Of a stretch of 8,187 bases of DNA, positions 1-6,228 are shown piece by piece (the first letter of the stretch is position 1; every line of letters starts with the position of its first letter). A model generated the notes under the pieces. It saw nothing but the letters and a program-made list of their open reading frames with translations, did not search any database and was not told the origin of the DNA. The DNA is from an uncultured Granulosicoccaceae bacterium (GTDB lineage Bacteria > Pseudomonadota > Gammaproteobacteria > JABXHR01), in contig CAKZUS010000365.1 in assembly GCA_937921805.1 (NCBI GenBank), forward strand, positions 1-8,187, written 5' to 3'. The translations under genes and the position numbers were made by a program.

Positions 1-219
1 GCTGACAAAGCAGAGAGCGATGTCGCACGGGCCAAAAAGCAACTCGACACCCTACACCAGCAAATGAGCCACGCTTCGACAACAGACATCGCTACGCTCA
101 GCTACGAATGCGGACGAGTGCAGGGCGAGCTGGAAGCGGCAGAAGAGGCATGGCTACAAGCGCTAGAGACGATAGAAGCCGCCGAAAAAGCAGCCAATGC
201 AGGGGGTCGCCATGGGTGA
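1..219 (+). CDS. ABC-F family ATPase, C-terminal fragment (partial)
   Basis: The frame is open from base 1 to the TGA at 217-219 and encodes 72 residues with no start, so this is the 3' end of a gene whose body lies outside the window. The visible part is highly charged and rich in Ala, Glu, Lys and Gln. It holds heptad-like runs (ARAKKQLDTLHQQM, then RVQGELEAAEEAWLQALETI) that suggest a helical hairpin or coiled coil. This is how the C-terminal tails of ABC-F proteins of the YheS/Uup type look; these are soluble paired-ATPase proteins acting at the ribosome or on nucleic acid. Neither the ATPase domains nor the signature motif is visible, so the family call rests on this tail and on the coupled small gene downstream. 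Any other coiled-coil protein would fit the tail alone. Its stop codon overlaps the start of the next gene by 8 bases. Confidence 0.55.
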   Translation, partial: ADKAESDVARAKKQLDTLHQQMSHASTTDIATLSYECGRVQGELEAAEEAWLQALETIEAAEKAANAGGRHG

Positions 220-397
220 CGTAGTACGCTTTAAGCGTCCTAAACTCTCGGAAAAACACCGAGGCAAGACACTCTGCAGCAGTGGTTTTCATCGCTGGGA
301 GATTGACAAAAGCCAGCGCTTTGATGTCAAGCAGGGCAAGCTAGTGACGACTGAGCGCTGTAGCCGCTGCGGACAAAAGCGCTCACGCAGCCGCTAA
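212..397 (+). CDS. Small conserved Cys/His protein, possible zinc ribbon, coupled to an ABC-F gene
   Basis: This is a 61-residue basic protein starting MGDVVRFKRPK. I chose the ATG at 212 because a purine-rich AGGGGG (201-206) lies just upstream and the start overlaps the upstream stop (ATGGGTGA), the usual arrangement for translational coupling. An in-frame ATG at 197 would add five residues but lacks a comparable ribosome site. Visible candidate metal ligands are Cys22, His27, Cys50 and Cys53 (LCSSGFH, then CSRCG), which could form a single zinc site. The tail is Arg/Ser/Lys-rich (KRSRSR). Similar short proteins (GDxxRFKRPK, GKTLC, FDVKQGKLVT) are known to me as conserved hypotheticals beside ABC-F-type ATPases in Pseudomonas and relatives; this is from memory, not a search. 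The function is unknown. A role with the ATPase or in nucleic-acid or ribosome binding is only an inference from coupling and charge. Confidence 0.8.
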   Translation: MGDVVRFKRPKLSEKHRGKTLCSSGFHRWEIDKSQRFDVKQGKLVTTERCSRCGQKRSRSR

Positions 398-417
398 AAC
401 TGATTTATACAGGGCCA

Positions 418-453
418 CCAACACCGCCGCCAACACCGCCCCCAACACCGCAA
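418..453 (+). repeat. Three 12-bp tandem repeats in the argE leader
   Basis: The unit CCAACACCGCCN occurs at 418-429, 430-441 and 442-453. The first two copies differ only in the last base; the third is CCAACACCGCAA. The repeat fills most of the 61-base gap between the small Cys/His gene and argE. It is C-rich and G-poor, so it should be weakly structured, and no Shine-Dalgarno sequence is seen within it. A period of 12 keeps the reading frame, and the frame of argE is open upstream through the repeat back to about 348, with no ATG, GTG or TTG start seen in it. Confidence 0.85.
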
Positions 454-458
454 GCTCC

Positions 459-1664
459 ATGCAAACACTCGATATTCTCAGAGACTTGATCGCCTTTGCG
501 ACCGTCAGCGCCGATCCCAACCGGGCCTTAATCGATTACTGTGCCGACATGCTGCAAAAAGCCGGTGCGAGCGTACAGATTATTGAGGACGCGAGCGCCC
601 ACAAGGCCAACCTCTACGCCACCATCGGCCCCTTAGATCGCCCCGGCGTGATGCTCTCTGGGCACACCGATGTGGTGCCGGTAACGGGCCAAGCCTGGAC
701 TACAGCGCCTTTTGCGCTGAGCGTGTCCGATGGCAAAGCCTATGGGCGAGGCAGTGCCGACATGAAGGGCTTTATCGCCAGCGCCCTGAGTATGGCCCTG
801 CGCGCTGCAGAGTCTGACTTGCAGACACCGCTACACCTGGCTTTTTCTTACGACGAAGAAATCGGCTGCGTCGGCGTGCATTCGATGATCGCAATGCTAG
901 CCGCCGCGCCCATCACTCCCGCTTTTTGTATCGTCGGAGAGCCGACCTCTCTGCGCGTCGCCACGGGGCACAAAGGCAAAATGGCCTGCCGCATGACTTG
1001 CACCGGCCGCGAAGGCCACTCGGCACTGGCGCCGATGGCGCTCAATGCGATTCACCTTGCTGTGGACATGATCACCGCAATTCGCGGCATTCAGTCGAAG
1101 CTGATGGCATCTGGCCACCAAGACCCCGACTACGACGTGCCCTATACCAGCCTGCACGTCGGGCGCATTGAGGCAGGAGTAGCGCTGAACATCGTACCGA
1201 AGACCTGCACCTGCCTCTTTGAGATCAGAAACCTCCCCGAAGACGACCCCGAGGCCATTTTGGCGCAGATCATCGCCGCCGCCGACGAGATCCTAGGTCC
1301 CGTGCGCCCGAGCTTCCCAGAGGCAGCTATAGAGTTTGAGGTGACCAACCGCTACCCCTCGCTGGGTACTCCGCACGACGCCGAAGTGGTGACTTTTGTT
1401 CAGTCCTTACTTGATGCATCCCAAAGCAAAATAGACCCGTATAAAACAGATCCGAGTACAGCAGACCAGAGTAAAACTATCAAGGTCGCCTTTGGCACCG
1501 AAGGCGGTTTGTTTCATCGTGACCTGGGGGTACCCAGCGTTATTTGCGGGCCAGGATCCATGGCACAAGGCCACAAGCCCGATGAGTTTGTGAGCCTGGA
1601 TCAGCTCCAGCAATGCGACGCTCTGCTCGCGGCTTTGCTGGAGCGCTTAAAGCAAGGTATTTGA
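459..1664 (+). CDS. argE: Acetylornithine deacetylase (M20 metallopeptidase family)
   Basis: This cytosolic enzyme hydrolyses N2-acetyl-L-ornithine to ornithine and acetate in the linear arginine pathway. At 401 residues it is slightly longer than typical ArgE. The M20 di-metal site is easy to read: His69-x-Asp71 in SGHTDVVPV, bridging Asp101 in GRGSADMKGF, the Glu133-Glu134 pair in YDEEIGC (general base plus metal ligand), Glu161 in VGEPT, and the C-terminal His372 in GHKPDEF. The dimerisation (lid) domain lies at roughly residues 170-290, with GHKGK and HSA motifs at its entry. FGTEGGLF and ICGPGSMAQ near the end are ArgE-like and favour ArgE over DapE. An AT-richer hydrophilic stretch at residues 320-341 (nt 1416-1481) appears to be an extra loop. 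The ATG at 459 is the first start in the frame and gives a standard ArgE N-terminus, but no Shine-Dalgarno sequence precedes it. The stop lies 22 bases from the stop of the converging SDR gene. Confidence 0.93.
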   Translation: MQTLDILRDLIAFATVSADPNRALIDYCADMLQKAGASVQIIEDASAHKANLYATIGPLDRPGVMLSGHTDVVPVTGQAWTTAPFALSVSDGKAYGRGSADMKGFIASALSMALRAAESDLQTPLHLAFSYDEEIGCVGVHSMIAMLAAAPITPAFCIVGEPTSLRVATGHKGKMACRMTCTGREGHSALAPMALNAIHLAVDMITAIRGIQSKLMASGHQDPDYDVPYTSLHVGRIEAGVALNIVPKTCTCLFEIRNLPEDDPEAILAQIIAAADEILGPVRPSFPEAAIEFEVTNRYPSLGTPHDAEVVTFVQSLLDASQSKIDPYKTDPSTADQSKTIKVAFGTEGGLFHRDLGVPSVICGPGSMAQGHKPDEFVSLDQLQQCDALLAALLERLKQGI

Positions 1665-1686
1665 GTGCTCATTCACCGCTTTTGCC

Positions 1687-2454
1687 TTAGTAGCCTCCCG
1701 ACAAGACAATGCTTTCTCCCGTCATAAAACTACAGGCATTCGAGGACAGAAAGAGCGCCGCGCCGACCATTTCTTGTGCCTCACCAGCGCGTCCCATCCA
1801 GTTGAGCTGTTCGGCGTAGCGGGTCCAAGCAGCCGGGTCCGAGGCTTTTGCTTGCGCATTGCGGTCGGTATCGATCAGACCCGGCGCCAAGGTATTGAGC
1901 AACACCCCGTGCCGGGCATAGTCGCGCGCCTGGCTTTGTATCAAATTATGCTGCGCGGCTTTGGTAGCGGCATAGGCCGTGACCACCGATTTTGGGCGTA
2001 GCTGATTAATAGAGCCAATATTGACCACCCGCCCCCAGCCACGCGTCGCCATAGACGGCAGGCAAGTACGCAGCATCTCTACTGTCGATCGGAGGTTCAC
2101 ATTCAATTGAAAATCAAGATCGTCGTCGGTGAGTGCTTCCAAGGGCGCATTGACTTGGGCGGAGGCGTTGACCACCAAAATATCAAGCTGACCGGCTAGG
2201 TTTTCTGCCGTTTCGATCAGCTCGCGCCCTTGGCCTCGCATCGAGAGATCCGCCCCGAGTGCATAGACCTTGCGCCCCGTAAGCTGGAGCGACTCTCGGA
2301 TTGCGTCCGTTGCAGAGAGCGTTTGACCATGTACAACCACTGTAGCGCCGGCCGCTGACAGGCCCTGTGCGATCGCCGCTCCAATGCCACGGCTAGACCC
2401 TGTCACCAAGGCAGTGCGGCCGTGCAATCCGAAAATATCTTGCAAATCCGTCAT
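1687..2454 (-). CDS. SDR-family NAD(P)-dependent oxidoreductase, gluconate 5-dehydrogenase-like
   Basis: This is a classical short-chain dehydrogenase/reductase of 255 residues, the usual length. The cofactor motif TGSSRGIG is at residues 18-25, and the catalytic set is Ser148 (NIGSIN), Tyr161 and Lys165 (YAATK), with Asn118/Asn120 in LNVNLRS. The common NNAG motif reads NASA (96-99). The N-terminus (DIFGLHGRTALVTG) and ending (FMTGESIVLSGGY) resemble gluconate 5-dehydrogenase and KduD-type enzymes, which interconvert keto and hydroxy sugar acids. The true substrate cannot be fixed from sequence. The ATG at 2454 was chosen because GAGAGG (2461-2466) sits 6 bases upstream and the product begins as expected for an SDR; starts at 2469 or 2559 would add a non-family extension, and the latter would overlap the upstream gene. 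It is the last gene of the - strand cluster, 46 bases after the IclR/SMP-30 fusion, and probably supplies a redox step of the same pathway. Confidence 0.9.
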   Translation of the reverse strand: MTDLQDIFGLHGRTALVTGSSRGIGAAIAQGLSAAGATVVVHGQTLSATDAIRESLQLTGRKVYALGADLSMRGQGRELIETAENLAGQLDILVVNASAQVNAPLEALTDDDLDFQLNVNLRSTVEMLRTCLPSMATRGWGRVVNIGSINQLRPKSVVTAYAATKAAQHNLIQSQARDYARHGVLLNTLAPGLIDTDRNAQAKASDPAAWTRYAEQLNWMGRAGEAQEMVGAALFLSSNACSFMTGESIVLSGGY

Positions 2455-2479
2455 CTCAGCCCTCTCCATCTTCTCACTT

Positions 2480-2497
2480 CTATTAGCTCTATTAGCT
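2480..2497. repeat. 9-bp perfect tandem duplication between fusion gene and SDR gene
   Basis: CTATTAGCT occurs twice back to back (2480-2488 and 2489-2497) inside the 46-base spacer upstream of the SDR gene. Read on the - strand it is AGCTAATAG twice. It carries stop codons in more than one frame and may simply be a slippage product. Confidence 0.8.
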
Positions 2498-2500
2498 GGC

Positions 2501-4252
2501 TCATCCAGATTGCTTAAAATAATGGCTTGGCAAGCCTTTGACACCGGGAGTACACGCAAACAGGCCGCCCGACAATGGTGCCTCGATCAATGTAGATCTC
2601 GGTAGCCGCGTTCGAGCGGTGGTGATGTATAAGATATCGAGATCCTGCCCACCAAAGGTCACGCTAGTAGGCCGTGGCACAGGGAGGTCAATAACACGAT
2701 CCAGGCTTCCATCAGGGGCATAGCGATTCACTCGCCACCCATCCCAAATCGCACACCAGACACCGCCTTCGCAGTCTACCGCTAGCCCATCGGGGCGACC
2801 TTCTGCCTCGGGGATGGACACAAAGACCCGCCGGTTGGTGAGCGTACCGACATCCGGCGCGCAGTCATAGGCGTAAATCAGCCCTGGGATCGTATCAACG
2901 AAGTAGAACGTACGATTATCCGGGCTCCATCCCAGCCCGTTTGAGACGGTAATGTCTGCTGCTTTTCGCTCGACGTTTTTGTCCGATGTGATCCGATACA
3001 GCCCACCGCTAGGCTTACTCGCATCCAGGCGCATTGAGCCGACCCAGATCGAGCCACCAGGGGCGACTTTCGCATCATTGAGCCGGTTCTCTCGAATTCC
3101 CTCTTCGGGATGAACCCAGGTTTCAAGACGAGCTTCGTCAAAATGCAACCACTCCATGCCATCTTGCGAAGCAACCAGAAGCCGCTCATCTTCTGCCAGC
3201 AACACAGCACTGACGAGCTTGTTCAGCTCGCACACTTCGTTGTGCCCCGTCTGCGGATCAAATCTATACACGGCTGGATGCAAAATGTCGACCCAATACA
3301 CCCGCTGCTCTGTGGGGCTCCACACGGGGCACTCTCCCAACTGTGCGCCCCAGGGCAAAACACACGCCACATTGGTCTCCCTCTGTCCCGCCTGCGCCCG
3401 CACACGACGGCGTGGGTGCGAGCTAATCGCCACCGCACCCGATGCCCCAGTAATGCGCCTTGCGGCAGCGATAAGTTCTCGTCCTGCGACATGCATGGCA
3501 GACTCGTCTAGCCGCGATGCCGGCCCCAGTGCCACCAGCGCCCCAATAGGCAGGCCGTCTTGCCCTGCAATGGCCACCGCGACGGAGTTGACCCCATCGA
3601 GATGCTCCTCGCTCGACACGGCATACCCCCTGGCTCGGGTCAATATCAACTCCGATTCAAGCAGGCTCATCTCAGTAATGGTGTGCGGTGTAAATGCCTC
3701 TAACGACAGCCGCTTGATAATCGCGCGGCTATAGCTTGGCTCTTGCAACGCGAGCAAGACCTTCCCTGCCGCCGTGCAGTGAAGAGGCACCTTCCGGCCC
3801 ACCTCCACTTTCACGCCCAGCCCTACCCCCGAACGTTCATCCAGATACAGCACTTGCTCACCATCGAGGCAGCTCAGGGCCACCGTCTCACCCAGCTCAT
3901 CGACCAGTCGCTCCAGCTCCGGAACTGACGCGCTCGCTAGGTCAAATTTCTTCCAAACTAGGTGAGAGAGTTCGAGAAAACGCGGACCGAGGCTATAGGT
4001 ACCGAGATTGTCGTCCTGCTGAATCAGTCGAAAGGCCACAATGGTGCGCAAAATGCGAGCGAAGGTCGGCTTAGGCAACCCTGAACGCTCTAGCAGGTCC
4101 GCAAATTTCAGCGGTTCATTTGCGTCGGCGACCATATCGAGCAGTGTCAAACCCTTCGCTAGCGCCGCCGCACCGCTCGGCACGCCCTCGGGGAGCGAGC
4201 GAGGTTCTTTGGCGCTTGCTTCGTGCTGAGAATCATTCATTGAGGTCGACAT
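2501..4252 (-). CDS. Fusion of IclR-type transcriptional regulator and SMP-30/gluconolactonase-family lactonase
   Basis: One uninterrupted frame of 583 residues carries two complete domains. Residues 26-90 form an IclR winged helix-turn-helix (AAALAKGLTLLDMVA, then LLERSGLPKPTFARILRT as the recognition region). Residues 95-270 form the IclR effector domain, with landmarks VLYLDERSG, PLHCTAAGKVLLA and RGYAVSSEEHLDGVNSVAVAI. A basic linker (about 275-295, RRRVRAQAGQRE) leads to an SMP-30/gluconolactonase/LRE beta-propeller at about 298-575. The divalent-metal ligands of that family are present: Glu307 (LGECPVW), Asn438 (VSNGLGWSPD) and Asp488 (RPDGLAVD). The substrate-binding Arg390/Asn392 pair (NRLND) is also present, so the lactonase half looks catalytically intact. 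Such enzymes open sugar lactones to sugar acids. The chain is about twice the length of either family alone. The gene sits inside the TRAP/dehydratase cluster, 75 bases after dctM, so it probably both regulates and works in the pathway. The ATG at 4252 is the upstream-most start; Met5 (4240) is an alternative, and neither has a strong ribosome site. Confidence 0.93.
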   Translation of the reverse strand: MSTSMNDSQHEASAKEPRSLPEGVPSGAAALAKGLTLLDMVADANEPLKFADLLERSGLPKPTFARILRTIVAFRLIQQDDNLGTYSLGPRFLELSHLVWKKFDLASASVPELERLVDELGETVALSCLDGEQVLYLDERSGVGLGVKVEVGRKVPLHCTAAGKVLLALQEPSYSRAIIKRLSLEAFTPHTITEMSLLESELILTRARGYAVSSEEHLDGVNSVAVAIAGQDGLPIGALVALGPASRLDESAMHVAGRELIAAARRITGASGAVAISSHPRRRVRAQAGQRETNVACVLPWGAQLGECPVWSPTEQRVYWVDILHPAVYRFDPQTGHNEVCELNKLVSAVLLAEDERLLVASQDGMEWLHFDEARLETWVHPEEGIRENRLNDAKVAPGGSIWVGSMRLDASKPSGGLYRITSDKNVERKAADITVSNGLGWSPDNRTFYFVDTIPGLIYAYDCAPDVGTLTNRRVFVSIPEAEGRPDGLAVDCEGGVWCAIWDGWRVNRYAPDGSLDRVIDLPVPRPTSVTFGGQDLDILYITTARTRLPRSTLIEAPLSGGLFACTPGVKGLPSHYFKQSG

Positions 4253-4327
4253 TCCAAGCAGTGATAATCATGCCCATCTTACGGCAACACCCGCCCGATG
4301 AGCACCCTGTAGGCGACATTGCTCCAC

Positions 4328-5641
4328 TCAGGGGCCTTCAACCAGCTCAGGCAAAAACAAGGTAATGGGAGGATAAAAAGTGATGATCAATAGCGCAATG
4401 ATAATAGGCAGATAAAAAGGTAGCATCGCCTTAACAAGCCGGATATAGCTCACTTTGGCAATGTCCATCATGATAAATAAAATCACGCCAAAGGGCGGCG
4501 AAACGGCACCGATAAGCAAATTAAAAATCATCATTACTCCAAACTGGGTTGGATCCATTCCCAGCGAGCTAACAAGCGGCAACAAAGTCGGCACACCGAT
4601 CAGGAGAATGGCGTTCGTCTCCATAAACAGCCCGGCCACCAGCAGCATAAGATTAATCATCAGCAGCAATATAATCGGATTATCCGAAATAGCGAGCAGC
4701 CCTGCTTGCAGCAACTGTGGCACATTCAGCACGGAGATAAGCCAAGAAATTGGGGCTGCACAGGCGAGGATAAAGACCATGGCACCAATGGTATAGACCG
4801 TCATTTTCATTGCGCCCAGCAAACCATCTAGCGACAGTTCACGCGACAACACCCCGAGCAAAATGGCATACACAACCACCACGGCTCCCAACTCAGTGGG
4901 CGTTGCTGCGCCTGAGAGCAAGCCGGCAACCAAAATAATCGGCGCCAATAGACCCGGCAGCGCCCGCCAGGCCGAATGGAGCACCTCACGCAGCGTCGCC
5001 CGTGGAGCGAGTGGGGCATGCACGCGCCCTGTAGCCGCCAGAAAATAAATCAGCAGCATCAACACAAAGCCCAAAAACAGCCCCGGAATAATGCCAGCTA
5101 AAAACAACTTAGCAATGGACTCACCAGAGAGAACGGCATAGATCACCATAATCACACTGGGAGGAATAATGGGGCCGATTATCGACGATGACGCCGTTAC
5201 AGCCGCACTAAACGCCTCGTCATAGCCTGCTTTTCTCATCGCCTTGATTTCAATGGCGCCCAGGCCAGCAGCATCTGCCGCAGCCACTCCCGACATTCCA
5301 GAGAAGACGATAGACGCCAAAATATTCACATGGGCCAGGCCGCCGTGAATATGAGCAACAAGCGTTTTGGCAAAGGCAAAAATGCGGTCCGCGATGCCAG
5401 ATACATTCAGTAAGTTGCCAGCAAAAACGAACAAAGGAATAGCGAGCAGTGGGAAGCTCTCAAGCGATGGTGACATCCGCTGAGGAATGATTTTCAAGCC
5501 CACTGCCGAAAACAATGGAGACTCGCCGATCCATTGTTGGATACCAATAAAAGCGACCGAGGCGGTTAGCATCGCAAACGGAACAGGCATCCGGAAGAAG
5601 ATCAGACCAAACAATATGCCCAAAAGAATAAAAGCTTCCAT
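4328..5641 (-). CDS. dctM: TRAP transporter large permease subunit (DctM)
   Basis: This is the 437-residue inner-membrane subunit of a tripartite ATP-independent periplasmic transporter; DctM carries out ion-coupled transport of the substrate handed over by the periplasmic binding protein. The sequence is almost entirely hydrophobic, with about a dozen predicted membrane segments. It shows family landmarks in order: FRMPVPFAML near the N-terminus, FPLLAIPLFVFAGNLL, IVFSGMSGVAAADAAGLG, MRKAGYDEAFSAAVTASSS, IGPIIPPSVIMVIYA, and near the end FGVMMIFNLLIGAVSPPFG. Length is normal for DctM. The ATG at 5641 lies 2 bases after the dctQ stop, and a GAGGCGG sequence in the dctQ tail may serve as its ribosome site, which suggests coupled translation and a 1:1 permease complex. 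Base composition is more AT-rich than in flanking enzyme genes, as expected for a membrane protein. Confidence 0.96.
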   Translation of the reverse strand: MEAFILLGILFGLIFFRMPVPFAMLTASVAFIGIQQWIGESPLFSAVGLKIIPQRMSPSLESFPLLAIPLFVFAGNLLNVSGIADRIFAFAKTLVAHIHGGLAHVNILASIVFSGMSGVAAADAAGLGAIEIKAMRKAGYDEAFSAAVTASSSIIGPIIPPSVIMVIYAVLSGESIAKLFLAGIIPGLFLGFVLMLLIYFLAATGRVHAPLAPRATLREVLHSAWRALPGLLAPIILVAGLLSGAATPTELGAVVVVYAILLGVLSRELSLDGLLGAMKMTVYTIGAMVFILACAAPISWLISVLNVPQLLQAGLLAISDNPIILLLMINLMLLVAGLFMETNAILLIGVPTLLPLVSSLGMDPTQFGVMMIFNLLIGAVSPPFGVILFIMMDIAKVSYIRLVKAMLPFYLPIIIALLIITFYPPITLFLPELVEGP

Positions 5642-5643
5642 AA

Positions 5644-6135
5644 TTAGACTACCGCCTCTTTCTCATCTTTACGCTCATAGATCAAATCATAGAGACTAGA
5701 GAGAATAATGGAACAAAAACAATAAACCAGCGGAATCGTGTTGTAGAAAGCAATAGGGAAGTTGTACGGAAGCGAAATAGTCTCCCTGCGCAGCTCTACT
5801 TTCACAATCGGAGCGATATTCGCTAAAATAGCCACCAACGTCATTACCGTAATGATCAGCATAACGACTCCTAGCGCTTTGGATACAGGTCCTCGAGGGA
5901 ATAGGTCAACCAATATATGCCTTTTCTCACGAGCCACGACAGAGGCCGAGATAAGCGTCAGGAAGATAAAGCCTATGGTGGCAGCCTCTTCCATCCAGGG
6001 CACGGGAGAATTAAAGATATACCGAGCAATAATCTGAAATATTATTGTGAGAACAATCAAACCGATCAGCATTACGCACACGGCCATTTCGATCTTTCCA
6101 AGACCCGTTATCAACTTTTTCAATATCGACTGCAT
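5644..6135 (-). CDS. dctQ: TRAP transporter small permease subunit (DctQ)
   Basis: This is a 163-residue, four-helix membrane protein that pairs with DctM in the inner membrane. Hydrophobic segments lie at about residues 15-38, 48-68, 87-112 and 127-150. The family landmarks are PWMEEAAT between helices 1 and 2 and AREKRHILVDLF after helix 2 (compare the usual W-x-EE and R-x-H-I-x-V-D patterns). I chose the ATG at 6135 because AAAGG (6145-6149) lies 9 bases upstream and the product starts as a normal DctQ; the upstream in-frame ATG at 6222 would add 29 polar residues and cross the hairpin after dctP. The gene is followed after 2 bases by dctM and preceded by dctP, the standard P-Q-M order. 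Substrate specificity is not set by this subunit. Confidence 0.93.
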   Translation of the reverse strand: MQSILKKLITGLGKIEMAVCVMLIGLIVLTIIFQIIARYIFNSPVPWMEEAATIGFIFLTLISASVVAREKRHILVDLFPRGPVSKALGVVMLIITVMTLVAILANIAPIVKVELRRETISLPYNFPIAFYNTIPLVYCFCSIILSSLYDLIYERKDEKEAVV

Positions 6136-6178
6136 GACTATTCGCCTTTCGTTTGCGCACAGTTTTTCTGCTGAGAGC

Positions 6179-6213
6179 AAAAATCGCCGGCTGCACAATG
6201 CGCACGCCGGCGA
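6179..6213 (-). terminator. Intrinsic-terminator-like hairpin between dctP and dctQ
   Basis: On the - strand the arms TCGCCGGC and GCCGGCGA (bases 6213-6206 and 6191-6184) can form an 8-bp GC-rich stem, and the inner TGC/GCA can extend it past one bulged base. The stem is followed at once by TTTTT (6183-6179). It lies 15 bases after the dctP stop and about 45 bases before the dctQ start. On the + strand no T-tract follows, so the signal is strand-specific. The T-run is short, so partial termination is more likely than full. This would give more binding protein than membrane subunits; the stem could also protect the 3' end of dctP mRNA. Confidence 0.7.
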
Positions 6214-6228
6214 CCCCTGCACAGAGGG

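Noticed and set aside
383..411. Possible -10 box TATACA (406-411) for an argE promoter
   Set aside because: No -35 element is visible at a suitable distance, so a promoter here is not supported.
1640..1700. Bidirectional terminator between argE and the SDR gene
   Set aside because: The AAAGCAAGG and GCTTTTGCC segments do not pair well enough to form a stable stem.
2455..2559. Longer N-terminus for the SDR gene starting at 2559
   Set aside because: It would overlap the end of the IclR/SMP-30 gene and add about 35 residues unlike any SDR. The start at 2454 has a good ribosome site.
3156..3734. 192-codon open frame on the + strand, opposite the IclR/SMP-30 gene
   Set aside because: The product is low-complexity (Ser/Thr/Ala/Arg-rich) with no recognisable domain. 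It lies wholly antisense to a strongly supported gene and is best explained by that gene's codon usage.
4253..4327. Possible promoter in the gap between dctM and the IclR/SMP-30 gene
   Set aside because: TTGCCG and TATCAC on the - strand are only 15 bases apart and match poorly. The gap may still hold a weak promoter, but I cannot support one.
4455..4796. 113-codon open frame on the + strand, opposite dctM
   Set aside because: It mirrors the hydrophobic codons of dctM and has no independent coding evidence.
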